Shown here: piece after piece, positions 46,107 to 57,099 of the stretch
How the letters are laid out: each line of letters starts with the position of its first letter
How positions within the stretch are numbered: the stretch's first letter is position 1
DNA from: Pollutimonas subterranea
GTDB lineage: Bacteria > Pseudomonadota > Gammaproteobacteria > Burkholderiales > Burkholderiaceae_B
Assembly: GCF_002849655.1 (NCBI RefSeq)
Contig: NZ_PDNW01000017.1
Coordinates: 1 to 64,000, forward strand
Reading direction: 5' to 3'
DNA length: 64,000 bases
Translations under genes and position numbers: made by a program
Notes under the pieces: model-generated
Told to the model about the DNA's origin: nothing
What the model saw: the letters and a program-made list of their open reading frames with translations, nothing else
Database searches by the model: none

Positions 46107-46679
46107 ATGACTGTAGGGATTTGTTGTATGGCTTCGGTGCGCGGGTTAACGTCACGGTGCCTATTGATACATGGAAGACTATTGGTTAAAAAATTGACCT
46201 CTCGGCCTAATAATCGACGTCCCTCGCAGAGGGGTGAACATTTCGATGTCCCCGAACCCGGCGTGGAGTACGGGGTGCTCGACAAGCTGGTGGGCTATGC
46301 CATTCGACGCGCACAGATACGCATCTACCAGGATTTCCTGGATGCGCTCGGGCACCTGGCCATAACGCCGCCACGCTTTTCGGCCATGACGATCATCCAA
46401 TGCAATTCGGCAATGAAACTCACGGAACTGGCGAGCGCCATGGGAATAGCGCGTTCAGGCGCCGTGGAAGTCGTCAATTCGCTGGAGAAACTGGGTTACG
46501 TAACCCGTACCGACTCGGCGACAGACCGCCGCGCGTTTGCGCTGGCGCTTACCGAGAATGGAAAACAGGCAATGCACGAGATTACCGCGGCGATTGAAGA
46601 TCATGATGCGCGCATCAGCGCGCGTTTGACGAAGGACGAGCAATTTGAATTGCGGCGACTGCTGGATTTGCTGGGGTAG
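46107..46679 (+). CDS. MarR-family transcriptional regulator
   Basis: A 190-residue protein (or shorter: the first 45 residues are not conserved-looking, and a TTG start within them is possible). The MarR core starts near VLDKLVGYAIRRAQIRIYQD. The winged helix shows MKLTELASAMGIARSGAVEV as recognition helix and YVTRTDSATDRRAFALALTE as the wing with the DxRR motif, followed by a C-terminal dimer helix. It is probably the ligand-responsive repressor of the adjacent monooxygenase operon through the palindrome at 46052. Confidence 0.88.
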   Translation: MTVGICCMASVRGLTSRCLLIHGRLLVKKLTSRPNNRRPSQRGEHFDVPEPGVEYGVLDKLVGYAIRRAQIRIYQDFLDALGHLAITPPRFSAMTIIQCNSAMKLTELASAMGIARSGAVEVVNSLEKLGYVTRTDSATDRRAFALALTENGKQAMHEITAAIEDHDARISARLTKDEQFELRRLLDLLG

Positions 46680-46777
46680 GGGCCGGACCAGGCGTTATCC
46701 GAAGGGGCATTCTTACCCGCTTAGTGCACCATTTTCCAAGCTCCGCCAGTACGCTAGTCAATTTGGAGCGTGCAAGC

Positions 46778-49279
46778 GTGACCGGGCGTATCTGTCTGCT
46801 GGCTTTCGTCGCGGCAACCGGGGCGGTGCAGTTGTTGCCTTATTTGCCCGCCCGGGCTTTATGGCTGGGTGTGCTGGCGGGCGCGGCAATATTATCTTTT
46901 TCGATTTACTTGTTTGCGCCCGCAATCCGGTGGCGTGTGCTGCTGCCGATGTGGGCCGCGTTGGCCGGTCTGCTTATTACGGTAGCAAGGGCGGAGCACA
47001 GGCTGGCCGATGAACTTGCAGCCATTAACGAGAATCAGGTATCACGGGTCGTGCTGCGCATTGCCGCGCTACCTAAATCCAGTAACGATAGCCGCCAGTT
47101 CGAGGCGGAAGTGCTTTCTTCCATGCCCGAGGGTGTGCCGTCGCGCATCCAGGTTTCCTGGGCGGCGCCGAACTGGGCCGGTCCTTATGGCGGTGGCGCC
47201 CGGGATGCCGACCGGACCGATGCCGGCGAATCCGTTTTTCCGGAATTGATTCCAGGCCAAATCTGGCGCATGGCACTGACGCTGAAGAAACCCCATGGGA
47301 ATCGGAATCCGCACGCATTCGATTACGAAGGGTATATGTTTGCGCATGGCCTGAGAGCGTCTGGCAGCGTACGCGGCCAGCCCCGGTATATTGGCGACGA
47401 GCCGTGGGCGAGCTTGCCGGTAGTTGCTCAGCGCGCACGCTACCATGTGCGTTCCGCCATGCAGCCCTATCTGGAGGGCAATCGCTATGGCGCGGTGATG
47501 CTGGCGCTGGCCATCGGGGATCAGGCCAGTGTCGATGCCGCCGACTGGCAAGTGTTCAATCGGACAGGCATCACACACTTGGTATCCATAAGCGGATCCC
47601 ATATCACGATGATTGCCGCGCTGGCCGGAACCTTGGTCTACTGGCTTTGGCGGCGCGTACGTATACGGGGGCACTATCTGGCCGAGCGGCTTCCGGCCCA
47701 ACTGGCCGGGGCGATTGCGGCCTTGCTGGTGGCCTGGATTTACTGCCTGCTGGCGGGGTGGGGCGTCCCGGCGCGGCGTACGTTCCTGATGCTCGCCGTT
47801 GTGGCGTTGGCCTACGTCTTGCGCCTGCCCATGAGCGCCTCCCGACTGCTGTCCCTGGTGGCTTTCTCGGTCGTGCTTCTTGATCCGTGGGCCTTGCTTG
47901 CCAGCGGGTTTTGGCTGTCGTTCGGCGCAGTGTATGTCTTGATGGCAAGCTCGGGATGGTGGGGATCTTCGGTAGGACTAAGGATTAGCACACGCGGTCA
48001 GCGGTGGCGCCGGTTCGCGGCCACGGCTACCCGACTGCAATTGGCGATAACGATAGGGCTGATGCCGTTACTGGCGTTGATCTTTCACGAAGTGTCGCTG
48101 GCTTCACCGTTGGCGAATGTCTATGCCATTCCGGTCATCAGCCTGATTGTTACGCCAGTGTCCCTGTTGCTGGCGGCGGCCGCATTCGTACCGGGTCTGG
48201 AGTGGCTGGCCGCGGCGCTGGCATGGCTGGGGCACCTTGCACTCGAATGGACGATGGTACCTACGGTATGGCTGGCTGATTTTCGGGCGTCCAGCTTCAA
48301 TGCGGCGGCGGCTCCGTTGTGGCTTACGCTGGTGGCCTTGCTAGGGCTGGTCATTGCAGTCCTTCCATATGGACTTCCTTATAGAAACGCGGCTTGGCTT
48401 TTTACGCTGCCGGCCTTGTTGTGGACACCTCAGAGGCCTCCGCAAGGGGGATGGGACTTGTATGCGCTGGATGTCGGCCAGGCCAGCGCCATTCTCATAC
48501 AGACGGCTGGCCACTCCTTGTTGTTTGATACCGGATTGCGCAGCAGCGCTACATCGGACGCCGGGGTACGCACAATAATCCCTTTCCTGCGAACACAAGG
48601 CATCAGGAAGCTCGATGTGCTGGTGGTTTCGCACGCCGATATCGACCACGCGGGTGGTTTTCGCAGCCTTTTGCAAAGTTTGGCGGTGGGGCAGTCCTTC
48701 AGCTCGTTCGATGCGGCAAGTTACCTGGAACGGGAGGCGCGGCTTCTTGGGGTGCCGCAGCAATTGCCGCCAACACCGCTGGCGATGTCGCCGTGCGAGT
48801 ATGGAGTGGCCTGGCAGATTGATGGGGTGGCGTTCGAGTTTCTGTGGCCCTTGAAGGCCACTTCGGCTAGCCGGTCGGCGTCGCGCAAGAATCGCAACGA
48901 CGACGCTTGCGTGCTGCGCGTCCGCGGCAAGTATCATTCTGCGCTGCTGCCCGGTGATATCGGCGCGGCACAGGAAGCCATGCTTGTAGACAGGGGGCTC
49001 GAGCCGCTGGACGTCGTGTTGGCGGCGCATCATGGATCGAAGAACTCGTCGAGTCCCCAGTTCGTCGACGCCATACAGGCCAGCCATGTGGTGGCCCAGG
49101 CTGGTTTATGGAATCGGTACGGGCATCCCAGCCCGCAGGTGGAGGACCGATGGAAAGAAGCAGGCACCAGGTTCTGGCGTACCGATGAACACGGTGCCAT
49201 CACCGTCAAGTCGCGTCCGGCACGCTTGTTGGTTCATGGCGAACGTGAGTTTTTACCCCGATACTGGCAGGGGCGTTAG
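46778..49279 (+). CDS. comEC: DNA internalization-related competence protein ComEC/Rec2
   Basis: About 833 residues in three parts. An N-terminal DUF4131/OB-like periplasmic region (about 50-210) has cytoplasmic-membrane helices before it. The competence domain (about 215-490) has GDQASVDAADWQVFNRTGIT and HLVSISGSHITMIAALAGTL plus about eight further helices. A C-terminal metallo-beta-lactamase-like domain shows LDVGQASAILIQTAG, SHADIDHAGGF and LAAHHGSKNS. It forms the channel for incoming single-stranded DNA. The start at GTG 46778 follows GGAGCGTGCAAGC; an upstream GTG (46724) lacks a nearby site. Other competence genes are not in the window. Confidence 0.93.
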   Translation: MTGRICLLAFVAATGAVQLLPYLPARALWLGVLAGAAILSFSIYLFAPAIRWRVLLPMWAALAGLLITVARAEHRLADELAAINENQVSRVVLRIAALPKSSNDSRQFEAEVLSSMPEGVPSRIQVSWAAPNWAGPYGGGARDADRTDAGESVFPELIPGQIWRMALTLKKPHGNRNPHAFDYEGYMFAHGLRASGSVRGQPRYIGDEPWASLPVVAQRARYHVRSAMQPYLEGNRYGAVMLALAIGDQASVDAADWQVFNRTGITHLVSISGSHITMIAALAGTLVYWLWRRVRIRGHYLAERLPAQLAGAIAALLVAWIYCLLAGWGVPARRTFLMLAVVALAYVLRLPMSASRLLSLVAFSVVLLDPWALLASGFWLSFGAVYVLMASSGWWGSSVGLRISTRGQRWRRFAATATRLQLAITIGLMPLLALIFHEVSLASPLANVYAIPVISLIVTPVSLLLAAAAFVPGLEWLAAALAWLGHLALEWTMVPTVWLADFRASSFNAAAAPLWLTLVALLGLVIAVLPYGLPYRNAAWLFTLPALLWTPQRPPQGGWDLYALDVGQASAILIQTAGHSLLFDTGLRSSATSDAGVRTIIPFLRTQGIRKLDVLVVSHADIDHAGGFRSLLQSLAVGQSFSSFDAASYLEREARLLGVPQQLPPTPLAMSPCEYGVAWQIDGVAFEFLWPLKATSASRSASRKNRNDDACVLRVRGKYHSALLPGDIGAAQEAMLVDRGLEPLDVVLAAHHGSKNSSSPQFVDAIQASHVVAQAGLWNRYGHPSPQVEDRWKEAGTRFWRTDEHGAITVKSRPARLLVHGEREFLPRYWQGR

Positions 49280-50647
<1,368 letters not shown>

Positions 50648-50649
50648 CC

Positions 50650-51696
50650 ATGTCTGATAAAAATCAAAAAACGACTCCGATGACGATGATCCAGGCCTTG
50701 CGCTCGGCCATGGACGTGATGCTCGAACGCGATGACAATGTGGTTATCTTTGGCCAGGACGTCGGCTACTTCGGCGGCGTGTTCCGTTGTACCGAGGGGC
50801 TGCAGGCCAAGCATGGGCGCAATCGCGTCTTCGATGCGCCTATCTCCGAAGGCGGTATCGTTGGCGCGGCGGTAGGCATGGGTGCCTATGGCTTGCGTCC
50901 CGTGGTCGAAATCCAGTTTGCCGACTATTTCTATCCCGCCACCGACCAGATTGTCTCGGAAGCAGCACGATTACGGTACCGTTCCGCGGGCGATTTCACC
51001 GCGCCGCTGACCATACGCATGCCTTGCGGCGGCGGAATCTATGGCGGGCAGACGCACAGCCAAAGCCCCGAGGCCTTGTTCACCCATGTCAGCGGCCTGC
51101 GCACGGTCATGCCGTCGAACCCTTACGACGCCAAGGGGCTGCTGATCGCCGCCATCGAATGCGATGATCCGGTCATTTTCCTGGAACCCAAACGCTTGTA
51201 TAACGGTCCTTTCGACGGGCATCACGATCAGCCCGTGGTCCCATGGTCCAAGCACCCATTGGGAAATGTTCCGGAAGGCTATTACACCGTGCCGCTGGAA
51301 TCGGCCTCAATCTTCCGCCCGGGCGCCGACCTGACTGTTTTGACCTACGGCACCATGGTGTATGTGGCCGACGAGGCCGCCAAAGAATCCGGTGTCGACG
51401 CGGAAGTCATTGATTTACGCAGCCTGTGGCCGTTGGACCTGGACACAATCGTGGCCTCGGTCAAGAAGACGGGCCGCTGCGTGATTCTGCACGAAGCCAC
51501 ACAGACCAGCGGCTTCGGGGCCGAACTTACCGCACTGGTCCAGGAGCATTGTTTTTATCACCTGGAAGCGCCGATAGAGCGGATTGCCGGTTGGGACACG
51601 CCTTATCCGCATGCCCACGAATGGGCCTATTTCCCCAGTCCGCAACGGGTTGCCGACGCATACCGGACGGTCATGCTTGAAGCAGGGGAGGCATGA
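50650..51696 (+). CDS. bkdA2: Branched-chain 2-oxoacid dehydrogenase E1 beta subunit
   Basis: A 348-residue partner of E1 alpha, forming the alpha2-beta2 E1. Conserved regions are GQDVGYFGGVFRCTEGLQAK, RVFDAPISEGGIVGAAVGMG and QIVSEAARLRYRSAGDFTAP, then the TPP-adjacent IRMPCGGGIYGGQTHSQSPE and VILHEATQTSGFGAEL. The ATG lies two bases after the E1-alpha stop, preceded by GGGGGTGTGACC. Its end overlaps the E2 start by four bases. Confidence 0.95.
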   Translation: MSDKNQKTTPMTMIQALRSAMDVMLERDDNVVIFGQDVGYFGGVFRCTEGLQAKHGRNRVFDAPISEGGIVGAAVGMGAYGLRPVVEIQFADYFYPATDQIVSEAARLRYRSAGDFTAPLTIRMPCGGGIYGGQTHSQSPEALFTHVSGLRTVMPSNPYDAKGLLIAAIECDDPVIFLEPKRLYNGPFDGHHDQPVVPWSKHPLGNVPEGYYTVPLESASIFRPGADLTVLTYGTMVYVADEAAKESGVDAEVIDLRSLWPLDLDTIVASVKKTGRCVILHEATQTSGFGAELTALVQEHCFYHLEAPIERIAGWDTPYPHAHEWAYFPSPQRVADAYRTVMLEAGEA

Positions 51697-53132
51697 ACAT
51701 GGGAATCCATACCATAAAGATGCCGGATATCGGCGAAGGCATTGCCGAGGTCGAATTGGTCGAGTGGCACGTCAAACCGGGCGACACAGTAGTCGAAGAT
51801 CAGCTTCTTGCTGACGTCATGACCGACAAGGCGACGGTGCAAGTTCCTTCCCCCGTAGACGGCAAGGTGGTCTCGCTGGGCGGCGCCGTGGGCGAAGTCA
51901 TGGCGGTGGGATCCGAGCTGATACGCCTGGAAGTGGAGGGCGCTGGCAATGCGACAGCCGCTAGGCCATCCGGACGCGCATCGGCGGGGGCGGCGGCCGC
52001 TGGAGTGCAGGCCACCGGAACGCCGGCCACCACGGGCGATACCGTATCACCTGCGGCGATGCCGGCCGTCGGGCGGGGGCAGACACCGGAAGGGCGATCT
52101 TCCCACGCAAGTTCTTCGCGATCGGCAACCGGCATAGCGGTCGCAACCGACACAGCCGGAAAGGATGTGTCGAAACAGGCAGATGCGCCATCGCGCGACT
52201 CTCCGCCGTTCAAGCCGGTGACACCCGCCGGCGCGGTGCGCAAACCGGGCGAACGGCCTCTCGCATCGCCGGCCGTGCGCAAGCGCGCCTGGGACCTTGG
52301 AATCCCATTGCAATACGTGGCGGGCACGGGCGCCGCAGGGCGCATCTCCCACGCCGACCTGGACGCCTACGTGGCGCAAGGCGCCAATGCCGCGGCGGCA
52401 TCATCCGGACGCGGTGCCGCCTACTTGCCGCGTGAGGGAGAAAAACAGATTCCCGTCATAGGCTTGCGGCGCAAGATTGCTCAGAAAATGCAGGAGTCCA
52501 AGCGGCGCATTCCGCATTTCACTTATGTAGAGGAAGTCGACGTTACAGAACTGGAAGCCTTGCGTGAGCGCTTGAATGCGCAGTGGGCAGGCCAGCGGGG
52601 CAAGCTGACCATTCTTCCTTTCCTGGCCAGGGCCATGGTGCTGGCTGTCCGCGAGTTTCCGCAAATCAACGCGCGTTTCGACGACGATAACGGCGTCGTC
52701 ACGCATTACGATGCCGTTCACATGGGCATTGCCGCCCAGACCGACGCCGGTCTCATGGTGCCGGTAATGCGCCACGCCGAAGCGCATGATCTTTGGTCAT
52801 GTGCGGCGGAGATCAAGCGCCTGGCCGACGCGGCACGCAATGGAAATGCCGCTCGCGACGAGCTTTCCGGTTCAACCATCACGCTTACCAGCCTGGGCCC
52901 CTTGGGGGGGATCGTGTCGACGCCGGTCATCAACCATCCCGAAGTGGGCATTGTCGGTGTGAACAGGATCGTCGAACGTCCCGTCATCCTCAATGGTGCT
53001 GTCGTAGCCCGCAAGATAATGAACCTGTCTTCGTCCTTCGACCATCGTGTGGTCGACGGAATGCACGCCGCCGAATTCATCCAGCGCATACGGGGCTATC
53101 TTGAGTGCCCCGCCATGTTGTTCATCGAATAG
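51693..53132 (+). CDS. bkdB: Branched-chain 2-oxoacid dehydrogenase E2 (lipoamide acyltransferase)
   Basis: A 479-residue E2. One lipoyl domain (about 1-82) carries the lipoyl lysine in [15 protein letters not shown] long Ala/Pro/Thr/Ser linker follows (about 85-185), then a peripheral-subunit-binding domain ([20 protein letters not shown]) and the catalytic acyltransferase with [17 protein letters not shown] near the C-terminus (His/Asp motif). It forms the 24-mer core that passes isobutyryl, isovaleryl and 2-methylbutyryl groups to CoA. The linker is longer than in Pseudomonas BkdB by my recollection (about 420-430 residues in total). Confidence 0.95.
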   Translation: MNMGIHTIKMPDIGEGIAEVELVEWHVKPGDTVVEDQLLADVMTDKATVQVPSPVDGKVVSLGGAVGEVMAVGSELIRLEVEGAGNATAARPSGRASAGAAAAGVQATGTPATTGDTVSPAAMPAVGRGQTPEGRSSHASSSRSATGIAVATDTAGKDVSKQADAPSRDSPPFKPVTPAGAVRKPGERPLASPAVRKRAWDLGIPLQYVAGTGAAGRISHADLDAYVAQGANAAAASSGRGAAYLPREGEKQIPVIGLRRKIAQKMQESKRRIPHFTYVEEVDVTELEALRERLNAQWAGQRGKLTILPFLARAMVLAVREFPQINARFDDDNGVVTHYDAVHMGIAAQTDAGLMVPVMRHAEAHDLWSCAAEIKRLADAARNGNAARDELSGSTITLTSLGPLGGIVSTPVINHPEVGIVGVNRIVERPVILNGAVVARKIMNLSSSFDHRVVDGMHAAEFIQRIRGYLECPAMLFIE

Positions 53133-53140
53133 GGCCAGCA

Positions 53141-54541
53141 ATGCAATCCAGCCAGTTATTGATCATCGGCGGCGGGCCAGGCGGCTATGTGGCCGCCATC
53201 CGCGCCGCGCAGCTTGGTATTCAAACCATTCTCGTCGAAGGTGAAAACGTAGGGGGAACCTGCCTGAATGTCGGCTGCATACCTTCGAAAGCATTAATAC
53301 ATGCGGCCGACGAGTTTCACAAGCTTTCGCGTTATGGGGCCGAATCGCCCATGGGCATACAAGCGCATTCCCCAAGCATCGATATTGTCCGTACGATTGC
53401 CTGGAAAGACGGTATCGTCAACCGCCTTACGGGCGGCGTGGCGGCCTTGCTCAAGAAGAACGGGGTGCAGGTCGTGAAGGGATGGGCGCGCATTATCGAC
53501 GGTAAAACCGTCGAGGTAATGAATGCGCCGGCGGCTCAGGGCGGAAGCGGGTTGCGCATTTCCTGCGAGCATTTATTGTTGGCGACCGGATCAGAACCGG
53601 TCGAGTTGCCTTTCATGCCGTTCGGCGGGAGGGTCATCTCTTCCACGCAAGTGCTGTCGCCGGACAACTTGCCGGAAACGCTGGCGGTGGTGGGCGCCGG
53701 CTATATCGGGCTGGAACTGGGCATGGCGTACCGCAAACTGGGTGTCAAGGTCTGCATCGTCGAAGCGCAGGACCGCATTTTGCCCGCTTACGATGCTGAA
53801 CTGGCAAAGCCGGTACTCGCCGCATTAAAGACGCTCGGCGTCTCTTTGCATCTATCGTGCCGCGTACTGGGCGTGGATGACGCGGGCAGCTTGCGTATCA
53901 AGGACTCGCAGGACAAGGAATCCGCACTGGCGGTTGATCAAGTCCTGGTCGCCGTGGGGCGACGTGCCCGCAGTTCCGGATTCGGCCTGGACTCTCTTCT
54001 GCTCGACATGAACGGGCCCGCAGTACAGATCGACGATCAGTGCAGGACATCGATGCGTGATGTCTGGGCTATTGGTGATTTGACCGGCGAACCCATGCTT
54101 GCTCATCGCGCCATGGCGCAGGGCGAGATGGTCGCCGAACTCATTGCTGGGAAACACCGCCGCTTCGTCCCGGCTTCGATTCCAGCGGTCTGCTTTACGG
54201 ATCCTGAAATTGTGGTGGCCGGCCTGACGCCGGACGAAGCCAAAACGGCGGGTGTGGACGCTATCAGCGCCAGTTTTCCTTTCTCGGCCAATGGGCGGGC
54301 CATGACGCTGGAGTCCACCGACGGCTTTGTGCGCGTGGTGGCCCGGCGGGACAACCATCTGATCCTGGGGTGGCAGGCAGTGGGTCGCGGCGTCTCGGAA
54401 CTCAGTGCCGCATTCTCGCAGTCGCTTGAAATGGGCGCGCGCCTGGAGGACGTCGCAGGCACCATCCATGCACATCCTTCCCTGGGCGAAGCCATTCAGG
54501 AAGCGGCGATGCGCGCACTGGGCCATGCGCTGCATGTTTAG
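53141..54541 (+). CDS. lpdV: Dihydrolipoyl dehydrogenase of the branched-chain complex (E3)
   Basis: A 466-residue flavoprotein that reoxidises lipoamide with NAD+. FAD motif GGGPGG (10-15), redox pair C41/C46 in [16 protein letters not shown] motif [12 protein letters not shown], second FAD motif [15 protein letters not shown], and the catalytic [10 protein letters not shown] near the C-terminus. AGGGCCAGCA precedes the ATG. Its place as last gene of the bkd operon marks it as the complex-specific E3. The gene symbol follows Pseudomonas usage. Confidence 0.94.
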   Translation: MQSSQLLIIGGGPGGYVAAIRAAQLGIQTILVEGENVGGTCLNVGCIPSKALIHAADEFHKLSRYGAESPMGIQAHSPSIDIVRTIAWKDGIVNRLTGGVAALLKKNGVQVVKGWARIIDGKTVEVMNAPAAQGGSGLRISCEHLLLATGSEPVELPFMPFGGRVISSTQVLSPDNLPETLAVVGAGYIGLELGMAYRKLGVKVCIVEAQDRILPAYDAELAKPVLAALKTLGVSLHLSCRVLGVDDAGSLRIKDSQDKESALAVDQVLVAVGRRARSSGFGLDSLLLDMNGPAVQIDDQCRTSMRDVWAIGDLTGEPMLAHRAMAQGEMVAELIAGKHRRFVPASIPAVCFTDPEIVVAGLTPDEAKTAGVDAISASFPFSANGRAMTLESTDGFVRVVARRDNHLILGWQAVGRGVSELSAAFSQSLEMGARLEDVAGTIHAHPSLGEAIQEAAMRALGHALHV

Positions 54542-54586
54542 TGCGCTACGCTACAATCTGAGCTCCATTCCGCAACGAGGGGCCCC

Positions 54587-55540
54587 ATGATCAATACCAC
54601 CTACACGCCCGGTGAACAGACAGAGCCCAGGCTCGACTATGTCATGTGCGCCAGTCCGGCCGGCACACATCGTATGGCGTATTGGGAATGGGGCGATCCC
54701 GACAATGACCGGGTATTGTTATGCGTGCACGGGCTCACCCGAACGGGCCGCGATTTCGACCTTTTGGCGCAGCGCCTGGCCAAGCGGTACAGGGTGGTTT
54801 GCCCCGATGTCGTGGGTCGCGGAAAGTCCGACTGGCTCATTAATGCGGCCAATTACGTCGTGCCGCAGTACGTCGCCGATATGCTCACCCTCATTGCGCG
54901 CTTGAAGCCCGTGCAGCTCGACTGGGTCGGCACATCCATGGGCGGCCTTATCGGCCTTGGGTTGGCGGGCGCGCTTGCCATGTCGACCGTGGTCAGGCCT
55001 AATCGCGGCATCTCCGGCTTGCCGGCGGAAAAGACCATCCCCCTGGGCAAAATGGTACTTAACGATATTGGACCCAAGCTAAGCTTTACAGGCTTGACCC
55101 GCATTGCCGAGTACGTGGGGGAACCCTTGAAGTTCGATACCTTCGAGCATGCCGTCAATTACGTGCGCACCGTGTCAGCGGGTTTCGGTAACCACGACCA
55201 GGCCGGATGGGAAGACCTTACCCGGCACGTCTTCAACAAACAGGACGATTGCTGGGTCAAGCACTACGACCTGCGAATTTCGGAGCCGTTTGCCGGCGAG
55301 TCCGAGTCCAAGATCCAGGCATCCGAAGCGATACTCTGGGCTGCCTACGAAAGCATTGCTTCGCCCATACTGGTCGTGCGCGGCGAAGAATCCGATTTGC
55401 TCACTGCTGAAGTGGCCACGGAAATGCTGGAGCGGAATCGGCATGCCAGCCTGCACAATGTGCCGAACGTGGGCCATGCGCCGACATTCCGCAGCGCCGA
55501 TCAAATCGATCCGCTGATCGAGTTTTTGCTCGAAAATTAA
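54587..55540 (+). CDS. Alpha/beta hydrolase
   Basis: A 317-residue alpha/beta-hydrolase: oxyanion region LLCVHGLTRTGRDFD, nucleophile elbow WVGTSMGGLIGL (G-T-S-M-G), acid near VVRGEESDLL and histidine in NVGHAPTF. ACGAGGGGCCCC precedes the ATG. An unusual cap region (VRPNRGISGLPAEKTIPLGK) follows the nucleophile. It starts 45 bases after lpdV in the same direction, so it may act on acyl products of branched-chain breakdown or simply be a neighbour. Substrate unknown. Confidence 0.85.
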   Translation: MINTTYTPGEQTEPRLDYVMCASPAGTHRMAYWEWGDPDNDRVLLCVHGLTRTGRDFDLLAQRLAKRYRVVCPDVVGRGKSDWLINAANYVVPQYVADMLTLIARLKPVQLDWVGTSMGGLIGLGLAGALAMSTVVRPNRGISGLPAEKTIPLGKMVLNDIGPKLSFTGLTRIAEYVGEPLKFDTFEHAVNYVRTVSAGFGNHDQAGWEDLTRHVFNKQDDCWVKHYDLRISEPFAGESESKIQASEAILWAAYESIASPILVVRGEESDLLTAEVATEMLERNRHASLHNVPNVGHAPTFRSADQIDPLIEFLLEN

Positions 55541-55559
55541 TCGGCGTACACTAAGAATT

Positions 55560-55580
55560 CCGACGGCATGTTGCCGTCGG
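55560..55580 (+). terminator. Hairpin after the alpha/beta hydrolase gene
   Basis: CCGACGGCA (55560-55568) pairs exactly with TGCCGTCGG (55572-55580) around a three-base loop, 19 bases after the hydrolase stop. TGTTCATTACCATTT follows, a poor U-tract. It may be a terminator or an attenuator before the PHP gene. Confidence 0.5.
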
Positions 55581-55601
55581 TGTTCATTACCATTTGCAAG
55601 A

Positions 55602-56438
55602 GTGAATATTAACGTCGACCTGCATTCCCACTCCGTCGTCTCCGACGGCGTCCTTGCGCCAGCCGAGCTGGCTGCGCGCGCGCATGCCAACGGCGTGCAG
55701 CTGTGGGCCCTGACCGATCACGACGAGTTATCGGGCGTGGCCGAAGCGCGGCAAGCAGCGGTATCCCTGGGTATGTCCCATGTGTCGGGCGTCGAGGTAT
55801 CCGTCACCTGGGGAAGGCAAACGATACACGTGCTCGGACTGGGCGTGGATGAAGCCGACCCCGGCCTCAATGCAGGCTTGGCCGAGATACGGGCAGGCCG
55901 CATCGTCCGGGCCAAAGAGATGGCCGACAGGCTGGAGGCCATGGGAGTGCCCGACAGCTATGACGGCGCAATGAAGTTTGCGGGCAATCCACTGTTGATC
56001 AGCCGGACCCACTTCGCCCGTTTCCTGGTGGAGCAGGGATACTGCAAGAACATGCAGGTGGTGTTCGATAAATATCTGGGCGAAAACAAGCCCGCCAACG
56101 TGAAGGTGCATTGGTCTACGCTGGAACAGGCTGTCGGCTGGATTGTCGGCGCGGGAGGCCGGGCTGCCATCGCGCATCCGGGCCGCTATAACTATTCGGC
56201 CATGCAATTCGATGCCTTGTTCGACGAATTCAAGGAACTCGGCGGCACCGCCATTGAGGTTATTACCGGCAGTCATACTCCGGCGCAGTACGTGCAATAT
56301 GCCGATGTGGCGAGGCGTTACGGTTTCCTGGCTTCTTGCGGATCCGATTTCCACAGTCCCGCCGAAGCCCGGCTCGATCTCGGCGAACTTCCTTCGCTTC
56401 CATCCGACCTGACACCGGTCTGGCACGATTGGATCTGA
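55602..56438 (+). CDS. PHP-domain phosphoesterase (YciV/RnmAM-like)
   Basis: A 278-residue PHP-family hydrolase. Metal-binding motifs run in order: VDLHSHSVVSDG (DLHxHS), LTDHDELSGV, GVEVSVTW, NPLLISRTHFARFL, AAIAHPGRYN and CGSDFHSP. Related enzymes remove phosphate from 3',5'-bisphosphonucleotides or act as 5'-3' exonucleases on short RNA. Start is GTG 55602, with weak ribosome-site GCAAGA. Followed two bases later by greB, so the two are probably one transcript. Confidence 0.88.
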   Translation: MNINVDLHSHSVVSDGVLAPAELAARAHANGVQLWALTDHDELSGVAEARQAAVSLGMSHVSGVEVSVTWGRQTIHVLGLGVDEADPGLNAGLAEIRAGRIVRAKEMADRLEAMGVPDSYDGAMKFAGNPLLISRTHFARFLVEQGYCKNMQVVFDKYLGENKPANVKVHWSTLEQAVGWIVGAGGRAAIAHPGRYNYSAMQFDALFDEFKELGGTAIEVITGSHTPAQYVQYADVARRYGFLASCGSDFHSPAEARLDLGELPSLPSDLTPVWHDWI

Positions 56439-56440
56439 CC

Positions 56441-56992
56441 ATGAACAAAGCCTTTGTAAAAGAATCCGAGAATGACGATGATGACGACCTCGGCCCCGAA
56501 GCGGTAAAGCTGCCCGCGGGCACGAAGAACTACATCACCACGCAGGGCTACCAGCAGTTGCGCGACGAACTCGCTCATCTGATCACTGTCGAACGTCCGT
56601 CGATCGTGCAGATCGTCTCGTGGGCCGCGTCCAACGGCGACCGGTCCGAGAATGGCGACTACCTTTACGGTAAAAAGCGATTGCGCGAAATCGACAGGCG
56701 CATGCGCTTCTTGACCAAGCGGCTCGAAATTGCCGAGGTCGTCGATCCCGCGGCCCAGCCGAATCGGGATCAGGTTTTCTTCGGTGCCACCGTTGTGTAT
56801 TCAGACAAGGCGGGCGAAGAGTTCCGTGTCACCATCGTAGGGGTGGATGAGGCCGAACCCCTTGCAGGGAAAATCAGCTGGATTTCACCTGTGGCCCGGG
56901 CGCTGACCAAGGCGCGCGAAGGCGATACCGTCACCTTGCGAACGCCGGCCGGCATCGATGAACTGGATATTCTGGAAGTCCGCTACCCCTAG
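56441..56992 (+). CDS. greB: Transcription elongation factor GreB
   Basis: A 183-residue Gre factor that enters the RNA polymerase channel and stimulates transcript cleavage in backtracked complexes. The coiled-coil domain (about 30-105) includes NYITTQGYQQLRDELAHL and the acidic tip AASNGDRSENGDYLYGKKRL. The C-terminal FKBP-like domain carries VVYSDKAGEEFRVTIVGVDE and GKISWISPVARAL. An acidic N-terminal extension (KESENDDDDDLGPEAV) makes it about 25 residues longer than E. coli GreB. GGA lies eight bases before the ATG. Confidence 0.94.
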   Translation: MNKAFVKESENDDDDDLGPEAVKLPAGTKNYITTQGYQQLRDELAHLITVERPSIVQIVSWAASNGDRSENGDYLYGKKRLREIDRRMRFLTKRLEIAEVVDPAAQPNRDQVFFGATVVYSDKAGEEFRVTIVGVDEAEPLAGKISWISPVARALTKAREGDTVTLRTPAGIDELDILEVRYP

Positions 56993-57099
56993 CGACGGGC
57001 AGGCCGGTACGATAATCCAACCTATGGTGCGCAATTAAAGCCGTTTGATACGCAAGCGGGTAAAATGGCGGGTCTCCCTTCTTTTGCCTGCGTCGTATC